This document shows, one piece after another, positions 7,327-17,351 of a DNA stretch of 25,518 nt. Every line of letters begins with the position of its first letter. Within the stretch, counting starts at the first letter, position 1. The stretch covers positions 1 through 25,518 of the forward strand of contig JADGOA010000007.1 in assembly GCA_017883215.1 (NCBI GenBank). The letters are read 5' to 3'. This stretch comes from Thermoanaerobaculia bacterium. Its GTDB lineage: Bacteria; Acidobacteriota; Thermoanaerobaculia; Gp7-AA8. The notes beneath the pieces are model-generated. The model was not told the origin of the DNA. It searched no databases and saw only the letters and a program-made list of their open reading frames with translations. The translations under genes were made by a program, and so were the position numbers.

Positions 7327-7449
7327 GGTGCACGGTGCACGGTGCTCGGAGGTCAGTCGCCACGGATCTGCGCTTCACACATTCCGCGACTGAACACCGC
7401 CCCCCCCGACCCCCGAGCACCGAGCACCGAGCACCGCGCACCGTGCACC
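7327..7449. repeat. Inverted repeat with GGTGCAC/GGTGCTC heptamer arms (locus G)
   Basis: The left arm (7327-7349) is GGTGCAC, GGTGCAC, GGTGCTC, GG. The right arm (7414-7449) is CGAGCAC three times, then CGCGCAC and CGTGCAC. The centre of about 64 nt contains its own inner pair (TCAGTCGC and GCGACTGA). The left arm begins 2 nt after the Crp-like stop codon. Confidence 0.88.
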
Positions 7450-7491
7450 GACTCATGAGATGATCCCCTTCTGCCCGGCCCACGACATCCG

Positions 7492-8076
7492 ATGCTCACG
7501 ATTCCCAACCTGCTGACGCTTCTGCGCCTCCTGCTGATGCCTTTTTTTCTCGTGGCGTCGTTCCGCCATCTGTGGATGGTCGCATTCGTGATCTTCGTTT
7601 CCGCGGCCGTCACCGACATCCTCGACGGCATGATCGCCCGACGTTTCAACCAGCGCTCGCGGCTGGGCGCCATCCTCGATCCTGCGGCCGACAAGGCGAT
7701 GATGATCGCGGGCTATCTTTTCTACACCTTCGAGGCGCACCTGCCGAAGATCGGCATTCCGGTCTGGCTGACCTTTGTCGTCTTGATCCGCGACTTCGGG
7801 ATCATCGTGTTCGCCTACCTTCTCTACACGCGGGTGCAGGTGAAGCGCTTCCCCCCCTCTTGGGCGGGGAAGACCTCGACGGTTCTGCAGGCGGGAACGC
7901 TGGCGACGACGATCGCCGTCAATGCCTTCCTCCCGGGCCTGCTCGGGTTCGCGAAGCTGCTGTTCCGCATCGCGCTGCTGGTGACGCTCTATTCGTCATG
8001 GGACTATCTCCGCCGCGGCGAGCGGCTGCTCCATAAGGGATTCGCCAATGCCGTGGCGAGTGATGCGAGTGCTTGA
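7492..8076 (+). CDS. CDP-alcohol phosphatidyltransferase (PgsA-like)
   Basis: Predicted 194-residue membrane enzyme that joins an alcohol to a CDP-activated diacylglycerol, most likely making phosphatidylglycerophosphate. The full signature D-x2-DG-x2-AR-x8-G-x3-D-x3-D is visible from about residue 42 (DILDGMIARR...GAILDPAADK), with the four aspartates that bind metal and CDP. Hydrophobic helices precede and follow it. Length (about 190) fits PgsA and also cardiolipin-synthase-like members, so the exact alcohol is not certain. Its stop codon overlaps the -35 element of a promoter reading into the tRNA genes. Confidence 0.88.
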   Translation: MLTIPNLLTLLRLLLMPFFLVASFRHLWMVAFVIFVSAAVTDILDGMIARRFNQRSRLGAILDPAADKAMMIAGYLFYTFEAHLPKIGIPVWLTFVVLIRDFGIIVFAYLLYTRVQVKRFPPSWAGKTSTVLQAGTLATTIAVNAFLPGLLGFAKLLFRIALLVTLYSSWDYLRRGERLLHKGFANAVASDASA

Positions 8077-8101
8077 CCGCGGGGGAGTGCTCTCCTAGAA
8101 T
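8073..8101 (+). promoter_or_regulatory. Sigma-70-type promoter for the tRNA genes
   Basis: TTGACC (8073-8078), a 17-nt spacer and TAGAAT (8096-8101), each matching consensus at 5 of 6 positions. The start site would be near 8108, about 67 nt before tRNA-Lys. The -35 overlaps the stop codon of the phosphatidyltransferase gene. Confidence 0.6.
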
Positions 8102-8126
8102 CCGCGCCTCGCTGCAATTTGCAGCA

Positions 8127-8151
8127 GCTGCAGCGAAATAGTCGCTGCAGC
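8127..8151. repeat. Perfect 10-bp hairpin in the tRNA leader
   Basis: GCTGCAGCGA (8127-8136) and TCGCTGCAGC (8142-8151) with a 5-nt loop. It lies between the predicted promoter and tRNA-Lys and could be a processing or folding element of the pre-tRNA leader. Confidence 0.6.
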
Positions 8152-8174
8152 ACATCCGTTAGCACAGCTCCGAC

Positions 8175-8250
8175 GCCTCCGTAGCTCAATTGGTAGAGCA
8201 GTGGACTCTTAATCCATTGGTTCCAGGTTCAAGTCCTGGCGGGGGCACCA
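8175..8250 (+). tRNA. tRNA-Lys (anticodon CTT)
   Basis: A 76-nt cloverleaf with CCA encoded. The acceptor stem GCCTCCG pairs with CGGGGGC (one G-T), the D arm contains AGCTCAATTGGTAGAGC, the anticodon loop is CTCTTAA giving CTT, and the T arm contains GGTTCAAGTCC. The encoded CCA ends at 8250. Confidence 0.95.
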
Positions 8251-8255
8251 AGTTT

Positions 8256-8313
8256 AGTGACCAGTTGTCAGTGATCAGTGATCAGTCGGGTTTGATCACT
8301 GGTCATTTTTTTT
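8256..8313 (+). terminator. Rho-independent terminator made from an AGTGATC repeat (locus H1)
   Basis: The left arm (8256-8286) is AGTGACC, AGTTGTC, AGTGATC, AGTGATC, AGT. The right arm TGATCACTGGTCA (8293-8305) pairs with it and is followed at once by eight T (8306-8313). It begins 5 nt after the tRNA-Lys CCA end. This is a heptamer inverted repeat that also has the form of an intrinsic terminator. Confidence 0.75.
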
Positions 8314-8332
8314 GCGCCTTGGGCGATAAGCT

Positions 8333-8400
8333 AGTGATCAGTTGTCAGTGATCAGTCGGGTCTTCCCCGCCGACAGCGATAAACTGATCACTGATCACTG
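8333..8400. repeat. Inverted repeat with AGTGATC heptamer arms (locus H2)
   Basis: The left arm (8333-8356) is AGTGATC, AGTTGTC, AGTGATC, AGT; the right arm (8383-8400) is ACTGATCACTGATCACTG. The left arm and the following CGGGT copy the left half of locus H1, so the pair looks like a local duplication. It ends 6 nt before tRNA-Leu. Confidence 0.85.
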
Positions 8401-8406
8401 CTTCCC

Positions 8407-8492
8407 GCGAAAGTGGCGGAATTGGCAGACGCGCTGGACTTAGGATCCAGTGGCCCAAAGCCGTGCGGGTTCGAGTCCCGCCTTTCGCACCA
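8407..8492 (+). tRNA. tRNA-Leu (anticodon TAG)
   Basis: An 86-nt class II tRNA with a long variable arm. The acceptor stem GCGAAAG pairs with CTTTCGC, the anticodon loop CTTAGGA gives TAG, the variable arm is TGGCCCAAAGCCGT, and the T arm has GGTTCGAGTCC. CCA is encoded (8490-8492). Confidence 0.95.
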
Positions 8493-8501
8493 TCCACGTG
8501 T

Positions 8502-8565
8502 GGGGCATGGGGCATGAGTTTGTCATGCCGCACTCTCATGCCCCGTGCCTCATGCCTCATGCCCC
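8502..8565. repeat. Inverted repeat with GGCATGA heptamer arms (locus I)
   Basis: The left arm (8502-8518) is GGCATGG, GGCATGA with flanks. The right arm (8535-8565) is CATGCCC, CGTGCCT, CATGCCT, CATGCCC. It begins 10 nt after tRNA-Leu and uses the same unit as loci B and R, more than 6 kb and 15 kb away. Confidence 0.87.
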
Positions 8566-8594
8566 AAACCAAACCGAAAAGGTAACGAGCGCCA

Positions 8595-9863
8595 ATGCTG
8601 CTGAACTACACCGAAATCTCCGCCATCAAGAAAGCCGTCGAAGTCGAGATCCCGGCCGATCTCATCGCCAGCGAGACGCAGCGCGTGACGACCGAATTCG
8701 GCCGTCAGGCGAAGATCCCCGGCTTCCGTCCCGGGAAGGTCCCGGCCACCGTGGTGCGGAACCGCTTCGCCAAGGAGATCCAGGAAGAGGTGATGAGCCG
8801 GCTGCTGCCGCGCACGTTCCGGGAGGCGATCTCAGAGCGAGGAGTCGAGCCGGTCGGCGATCCGCATCTCGAGCACGTCGACGCCTACGTCGAAGGAGCG
8901 CCCGTCAAGTACAAGGCCGAATTCGAAGTGAAGCCGCAGATCGACCTCCATGAGTACCGAGGAATCGAGATCGACGACACGAAGATCGAGGTGACGGAGA
9001 GCGACATCGACAACATGATCGAGCGGCTTCGCGACCAGGCCAGCGCCTATCGCCCCGAGACCGAGCGCGGTCTCGAGGAGAACGACTTCGCCATCATCGA
9101 GATGGGCTCGGCCATGGAAGGCGGAGAGCCCAAGGTGAGCTCCGGCCACTTCCGCCTCGGCGAGGAGACGCCCGTGCCGGAGCTCCACGACGCCATGCGG
9201 GGAAAGAAGCCCGGCGAGTCGGCGTCCTTCGACAAGACCTACGGCGAAGACGCGCAGAACGAGGCCTGGCGCGGCAAGACGGTGCACCATGACGTGACGC
9301 TCAAGGAGATCCGCGTTCAGGAAAGGCCCGAGATCGACGCCGAGTTCGCGAAGAGCGTAGGCGGATGGGATTCGGCCGAGCAGATGCGCGAAGCGATCGG
9401 GGTGGACATCCGCCGCCATCGCGAGATGGAAGCGATGCGCGCGAAGCGCAACCAGATCGGCGAGAAGCTCGTGGCCGACCATCATTTCGAGGTTCCGGAC
9501 GTCCTGGTGGAAGAAGAGCTCGGGAAATCGTTGAACAACTACGCGCGGTATCTGGCCACGCAGGGGGTCGATCTGGAGAAGGCGGACATCGACTGGCGGA
9601 AGATCAGCGAGGAGTTCCGTCCCGAGGCGGCAAAGCGGGTGAAGCGCTCGCTGATCCTGGAGGCGATCGCCAGGAAGGAAGAGATCGCGGTGAGCGACGT
9701 GGAGGTCGACGCCGAGATCCGCCGCGCCGCGGCCGAGGGGGAGCGCGATTTCGCCGACGTGAAGCACACCCTGAAACACGACGGCGGATACGAAGCTCTC
9801 CGCGGCTCACTGGCGCAGGAAAAAGCGCTCGAGCTGGTGCTGAAAGAAGCCAAACCGCGATGA
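8595..9863 (+). CDS. tig: Trigger factor (ribosome-associated chaperone)
   Basis: Predicted 422-residue chaperone that binds the ribosome exit tunnel and shields nascent chains, with a peptidyl-prolyl isomerase domain. The ribosome-docking signature GFRPGKVP is at 43-50. An FKBP-like middle domain follows (about 155-245; ENDFAIIEMG region) and a long helical C-terminal domain (about 250-422). Length is normal for the family. The ATG at 8595 is preceded by AAAAGGT about 11 nt upstream. It heads the tig-clpP-clpX-lon series, a widely conserved arrangement, and follows a tRNA-Leu gene. Its stop codon is 7 nt before an AGCGAGT repeat. Confidence 0.96.
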   Translation: MLLNYTEISAIKKAVEVEIPADLIASETQRVTTEFGRQAKIPGFRPGKVPATVVRNRFAKEIQEEVMSRLLPRTFREAISERGVEPVGDPHLEHVDAYVEGAPVKYKAEFEVKPQIDLHEYRGIEIDDTKIEVTESDIDNMIERLRDQASAYRPETERGLEENDFAIIEMGSAMEGGEPKVSSGHFRLGEETPVPELHDAMRGKKPGESASFDKTYGEDAQNEAWRGKTVHHDVTLKEIRVQERPEIDAEFAKSVGGWDSAEQMREAIGVDIRRHREMEAMRAKRNQIGEKLVADHHFEVPDVLVEEELGKSLNNYARYLATQGVDLEKADIDWRKISEEFRPEAAKRVKRSLILEAIARKEEIAVSDVEVDAEIRRAAAEGERDFADVKHTLKHDGGYEALRGSLAQEKALELVLKEAKPR

Positions 9864-9870
9864 ATGAGGC

Positions 9871-9962
9871 AGCGAGTAGCGAGTAGCAAGTAGCGAGTAG
9901 GGGGTCTTCCTTCCCGTTCGATCAGCTCGCTCCTACTCGCCACCCGCTACTCGCTCCTCGCT
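9871..9962. repeat. Inverted repeat with AGCGAGT heptamer arms (locus J)
   Basis: The left arm (9871-9898) is four units AGCGAGT, AGCGAGT, AGCAAGT, AGCGAGT. The right arm (9924-9962) includes ACTCGCC, ACCCGCT, ACTCGCT, CCTCGCT. It begins 7 nt after the tig stop codon. Confidence 0.9.
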
Positions 9963-10013
9963 CCGGAATTCAGCGGTAGACTCCGCGTTACGGAGCGAGC
10001 GAAGGAGCAGACC

Positions 10014-10601
10014 ATGGTTTTGATCCCGATGGTTGTAGAACAGACGTCGCGTGGCGAGCGCGCCTACGACATCTATTCACGTCTACTCAAAGACAACGTC
10101 ATCTTCCTCGGGCAGCCAATCGACGACAACATCGCCAACCTCGTCATCGCCCAGCTTCTCTTTCTCGAGGCCGAGAACCCCGAAAAAGACATCTCCATCT
10201 ACATCAACTCCCCCGGTGGCTCGATCACGGCCGGCATGGCCATCTACGACACCATGCAGTACGTGAAGCCGGACATCACCACGATCTGCATCGGTCAGGC
10301 CGCTTCGATGGCGGCGGTGCTGCTCGCGGCCGGCGCCAAGGGAAAGCGGTTCGCGCTGCCGAACTCGCGCGTGCTCATCCACCAGCCGCTGATGTACGGC
10401 CTCGGCGGTCAGGCCGTCGAGATCGACATTCATGCGAAGGACATCATGCGCATGAAGCGGCGCCTCAACGAGATTCTTTCCAATCACACCGGACAGCCGA
10501 TCGACAAGATCGACCGCGACACGGACCGCGACTACATCCTGCAGGCAGCCGAAGCCGTCGAGTACGGGCTCATCGACCAGGTGATCTCCAAGCGCGATTA
10601 G
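10014..10601 (+). CDS. clpP: ATP-dependent Clp protease proteolytic subunit
   Basis: Predicted 195-residue serine protease that forms the tetradecameric chamber fed by ClpX. Catalytic Ser98 lies in GQAASMAA (many homologues read SMGA), His123 in RVLIHQP and the aspartate in DRDTDRD (about 173). The glycine-rich strand NSPGGSITAG (about 64-73) is intact. The propeptide is very short: the mature-like motif begins within the first few residues. A strong Shine-Dalgarno GAAGGAG (10001-10007) sits 6 nt before the ATG. Next to clpX but with a 206-nt gap holding a hairpin and a separate promoter, so clpX can be expressed independently. Confidence 0.97.
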   Translation: MVLIPMVVEQTSRGERAYDIYSRLLKDNVIFLGQPIDDNIANLVIAQLLFLEAENPEKDISIYINSPGGSITAGMAIYDTMQYVKPDITTICIGQAASMAAVLLAAGAKGKRFALPNSRVLIHQPLMYGLGGQAVEIDIHAKDIMRMKRRLNEILSNHTGQPIDKIDRDTDRDYILQAAEAVEYGLIDQVISKRD

Positions 10602-10611
10602 CGGCGGCACG

Positions 10612-10671
10612 GGAGCACGGGCTCTCAGCCTGTGGTTCGTCCAAAGCCGACCTGCTGGGAGCGGGTGCTCC
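10612..10671. repeat. Bipartite hairpin after clpP (locus K)
   Basis: GGAGCAC (10612-10618) pairs with GTGCTCC (10665-10671). After a GG/GG internal loop, GCTCTCAGC (10621-10629) pairs with GCTGGGAGC (10654-10662) with one G-T. It begins 10 nt after the clpP stop. There is no T-run and no clear heptamer period. Confidence 0.6.
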
Positions 10672-10745
10672 GCGCTCCGGCGGGTTCCGCGGGGATGACC
10701 TTCGTTGCGCAGGTTTACTTTGGAATGGGGTGGTGGGGACTTCAG

Positions 10746-10774
10746 TTGACTTGAGCGAGTCTCGGGGCAACAAT
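10746..10774 (+). promoter_or_regulatory. Sigma-70-type promoter for clpX
   Basis: TTGACT (10746-10751), a 17-nt spacer and AACAAT (10769-10774). The predicted start near 10781 leaves a leader of about 27 nt that contains the Shine-Dalgarno-like AAGGAAAAGGA (10787-10797). Confidence 0.5.
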
Positions 10775-10807
10775 CTCTGAGCAACCAAGGAAAAGGACCC
10801 GATCGGA

Positions 10808-12058
10808 ATGTCGAAGAAGGGGAACAGCGGCGACGTCCTGCGTTGTAGCTTCTGCAACAAGTCGCAGCGCGACGTAAAAAAGCTGATCGCCGGACCTACG
10901 GTCTACATTTGCGACGAGTGCGTCGACATCTGCCTCGACATCATTGCTGAGGACCGCAAGGATGAGCCCGGGACGCTGGAGGGTGCCGGCCATCTGCCGA
11001 AGCCGAAAGAGATCAAGGAGTTCCTCGATTCTTACGTCATCGGTCAGGAGCGGGCGAAGAAGAAGCTCGCCGTCGCGGTCTACAACCACTACAAGCGTAT
11101 CGACTACCAGTCGCGCAGCGCGCGGCAGGACGTGGAGCTCCAGAAGTCGAACATCCTGCTGATCGGACCGACGGGCACCGGCAAGACTTTGCTCGCGCAG
11201 ACGCTAGCCCGGATGCTGTCGGTGCCGTTCACCATCGTCGACGCCACGACCCTCACCGAAGCTGGTTACGTCGGTGAGGACGTCGAGAACATCATCCTCA
11301 AGCTCTACCAGGCGGCGGGAAACGACAAGGAAAAGACGCAGCGCGGCATCGTCTACATCGACGAGGTCGACAAGATCTGCCGCAAGGGAGACAACCCTTC
11401 GATCACCCGCGACGTCTCCGGAGAGGGCGTTCAGCAGGCTCTGCTGAAGATCCTCGAGGGAACGGTGGCAAACGTCCCCCCGCAGGGCGGCCGCAAGCAC
11501 CCGCACCAGGAATTCATCCAGATCGACACCACGAACATTCTGTTCATCTGCGGCGGCGCCTTCGTAGGCCTGGAGAACGTCATCGAGCGGCGGTTGTCGC
11601 AGACTTCGATGGGCTTCGGCGCGAAGATCGCTTCGAAGAAGGACCGGCGCACCGGCGAGCTGCTCGCGCAGGGGCACCCGGAGGACCTGATCAAGTTCGG
11701 TCTGATCCCCGAGTTCGTCGGCCGTCTACCGGTGGTGGCGACGCTGAATGAGCTCGACAAGGGCGCACTGATCGAGATTCTCCGCGAGCCGAAGAACTCG
11801 CTGGTCCGTCAGTACCAGACGATCATGGGGTTCGAGAACGTCGAGCTCCGCTTTACCGACGACGCCGTGGAGGCGATCGCCGAGGAAGCGCTCAAGCGCA
11901 ATGTCGGCGCTCGCGGACTGAAGATCATCATCGAAGAGCTGATGCTCGAGATGATGTACACCATCCCGTCGCAGAACGCGATCACCGAGTGTGTCATCAC
12001 GCGTGAGGTGGTGGCGAACCGCACTCAGCCGATCACCCTGTTCAAGAAGGCCGGTTAG
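10808..12058 (+). CDS. clpX: ATP-dependent Clp protease ATP-binding subunit ClpX
   Basis: Predicted 416-residue AAA+ unfoldase that recognises substrates and threads them into ClpP. The N-terminal zinc-binding domain has Cys13, Cys16, Cys35 and Cys38. Walker A is GPTGTGKT (about 120-127), Walker B IVYIDEVDKI (about 180-189), the pore loop GYVGEDVENI (about 154-163) and the RKH-type loop GGRKHPHQE (about 227-235). The ClpP-docking loop, usually IGF, reads MGF (in SQTSMGFGAKI, about 265-275). The sensor region NVGARGLK is present near 370. An intrinsic terminator follows. Length and order are normal. Confidence 0.97.
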   Translation: MSKKGNSGDVLRCSFCNKSQRDVKKLIAGPTVYICDECVDICLDIIAEDRKDEPGTLEGAGHLPKPKEIKEFLDSYVIGQERAKKKLAVAVYNHYKRIDYQSRSARQDVELQKSNILLIGPTGTGKTLLAQTLARMLSVPFTIVDATTLTEAGYVGEDVENIILKLYQAAGNDKEKTQRGIVYIDEVDKICRKGDNPSITRDVSGEGVQQALLKILEGTVANVPPQGGRKHPHQEFIQIDTTNILFICGGAFVGLENVIERRLSQTSMGFGAKIASKKDRRTGELLAQGHPEDLIKFGLIPEFVGRLPVVATLNELDKGALIEILREPKNSLVRQYQTIMGFENVELRFTDDAVEAIAEEALKRNVGARGLKIIIEELMLEMMYTIPSQNAITECVITREVVANRTQPITLFKKAG

Positions 12059-12090
12059 GTCTGGCAGCTCATCCGAGAGCCAGTTCCCCA

Positions 12091-12117
12091 AACGGTCGCC
12101 AAACGGCGACCGTTTTT
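12091..12117 (+). terminator. Rho-independent terminator after clpX (locus L)
   Basis: AACGGTCGCC (12091-12100), loop AAAC, and GGCGACCGTT (12105-12114) form a perfect 10-bp stem running into five T. It lies 33 nt after the clpX stop. Confidence 0.85.
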
Positions 12118-12136
12118 GTTTAGTACTGACGGTGGA

Positions 12137-12265
12137 GTGCGGGCGTCTCGCCGGCCGCGATCCGGCGTCCCGCGCCGGATCGCTTCTCTTCTTGCCCGGT
12201 GCCCCACTCTGCTTCCGAGGCAGCCGGGCGCGGACGCCCGGCTGCGGCGGGCGAGACGCCCGCAC
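12137..12265. repeat. Three-way palindromic element between clpX and lon (locus M)
   Basis: The outer stem GTGCGGGCGTCTCGCC (12137-12152) pairs perfectly over 16 bp with 12250-12265. Inside are two more perfect 9-bp hairpins: GATCCGGCG (12159-12167) with 12173-12181, and AGCCGGGCG (12222-12230) with 12235-12243. The element occupies a third of the 381-nt clpX-lon gap. The rest of the gap holds the clpX terminator and, near 12365-12370, a TAAACT that could serve as a lon -10 without a clear -35. Confidence 0.85.
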
Positions 12266-12439
12266 ACCGCGCGAATTCTCTGCCTGGGTATGTTGTTCGG
12301 AGGGTGCGAAATCAGCGTCCTCACCGCAGCCGATCCCGACCCGTGCGGTTCAGTCGGGCTCGGGTAAACTGGGCATCTGAAACCGGTTCCTAATCGAACG
12401 GGGGATGCGGCCGCTGCGCTGGTCAGGTAAAAAACCTCT

Positions 12440-14839
<2,400 letters not shown>

Positions 14840-14841
14840 CA

Positions 14842-14966
14842 AGCGCGTAGCGGTGGCTTGGTGCGGGTAGGAATCCCGCACTTCCTGCTTCCTCGGGAGT
14901 GCAGCCTCGGAGTGTGCCGTGTAGGGTTCTCCTGCACGCGACCCGCTACACGCTACCCGCCGCTCG
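14842..14966. repeat. Inverted repeat with degenerate AGCGGGT heptamer arms (locus N)
   Basis: The right arm (14934-14966) is GCACGCG, ACCCGCT, ACACGCT, ACCCGCC, GCTCG. The left arm (14842-14870) is AGCGCGT, AGCGGTG and a looser GTGCGGGTAG. A small local hairpin, GTGCGGG with CCCGCAC (14861-14881), also forms. It begins 2 nt after the lon stop. Confidence 0.7.
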
Positions 14967-14996
14967 TTGACATTGGCCGGAGAATACCGGCACAAT
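14967..14996 (+). promoter_or_regulatory. Sigma-70-type promoter for engB-rho
   Basis: A perfect TTGACA (14967-14972), an 18-nt spacer and CACAAT (14991-14996). The predicted start near 15003 gives a leader of about 120 nt before engB. Confidence 0.5.
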
Positions 14997-15021
14997 CACC
15001 CGCGTTCCATCACCCGACATC

Positions 15022-15116
15022 TTCGAAATACCTTCGTAGTAAGCATCCCGGCTTCTGCAACCACATGAACTTGTGCCGCGACTGACCAGCAGCGCGGAGT
15101 TGTACGAAGCTTCGAA
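15022..15116. repeat. Inverted repeat in the engB leader
   Basis: TTCGAA plus TTCGTA (15022-15038) are mirrored by TACGAAG plus TTCGAA (15103-15116), with a 3-nt difference between the arms. A 6-codon open frame MNLCRD (15065-15085) lies between them. The arms would fold just before the TTG start of engB and could affect its translation; this is inference. Confidence 0.45.
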
Positions 15117-15121
15117 TCACT

Positions 15122-15703
15122 TTGTTAATCCAAACAGTTGAATTTCATCGGGCGGCGTACCAGCCTGAGGACTTTCCACGGGATCGGCGGCCGCAATTTG
15201 CCATGGCCGGCCGGTCAAACGTCGGCAAGTCCAGCCTGATCAACGCCATCCTGAATCGAAAATCCATCGCACGCGTGAGTCACACCCCCGGTAAGACTCA
15301 GGCCGTTCATTTCTACCTGATCAACAGCCGTTTCTATCTGGTGGATCTCCCCGGTTATGGATACGCAAAGGTATCGCAGAGCGTGAGGCGGACGTGGGAT
15401 GCGCTGGTGCAGGGTTACCTCGATTCCAGCGACGACCTGCGACTGATCTTCCTGCTCCTCGATTCCCGGCGCGTTCCACCAGCGGCAGACGATCTGCGGA
15501 TGCACGAATGGGCGGTCGCGACGGGCGCGGACGAGCGAATTCTCCTGACAAAGACCGACAAGCTCTCGAACAACGAGCTTGCAAAGAGCCGGAGTGGTAT
15601 CGCTGCTGAACTCGATCTCGATCAGAAGTCTCTGATCGCCTGTTCGGCCGTGACGAAGAGAGGAATCGAAGACGTGCGGCGTGAAATCGCGTCGCGACTC
15701 TGA
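15122..15703 (+). CDS. engB: Ribosome biogenesis GTP-binding protein EngB/YihA/YsxC
   Basis: Predicted 193-residue GTPase needed for assembly of the large ribosomal subunit. The G1 loop GRSNVGKS is at 30-37, the G2 threonine in SHTPGKTQ, G3 DLPGYGYAKV (about 78-87), G4 TKTDKLS (about 141-147) and G5 CSAVTKRG. The only start fitting the conserved N-terminus is TTG at 15122: the frame has a stop at 15083-15085 and no ATG or GTG between. No good Shine-Dalgarno is present, so translation is probably weak or controlled. It is 11 nt upstream of rho and probably co-transcribed from the promoter at 14967. Confidence 0.94.
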   Translation: MLIQTVEFHRAAYQPEDFPRDRRPQFAMAGRSNVGKSSLINAILNRKSIARVSHTPGKTQAVHFYLINSRFYLVDLPGYGYAKVSQSVRRTWDALVQGYLDSSDDLRLIFLLLDSRRVPPAADDLRMHEWAVATGADERILLTKTDKLSNNELAKSRSGIAAELDLDQKSLIACSAVTKRGIEDVRREIASRL

Positions 15704-15714
15704 AGAGGAAGCCC

Positions 15715-17268
<1,554 letters not shown>

Positions 17269-17274
17269 CGGAAA

Positions 17275-17349
17275 AGCGAGTAGCGAGTAGCGAGTGGCGA
17301 GTAGGGGATCCCGCCCGCCGCGGTCCCTACTGGCTACTCGCGACTCGCT
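17275..17349. repeat. Inverted repeat with AGCGAGT heptamer arms (locus O)
   Basis: The left arm (17275-17302) is AGCGAGT three times, then GGCGAGT. The right arm (17325-17349) is ACTGGCT, ACTCGCG, ACTCGCT with flanks. It fills the entire rho-asparagine synthetase gap, from 6 nt after one stop to 2 nt before the next ATG. Confidence 0.9.
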
Positions 17350-17351
17350 CC

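Noticed and set aside
14858..15085. 75-codon open frame between lon and engB
   Set aside because: It crosses repeat locus N and the engB promoter, has no recognisable motif and biased composition; only its last six codons are mentioned as a possible leader peptide.
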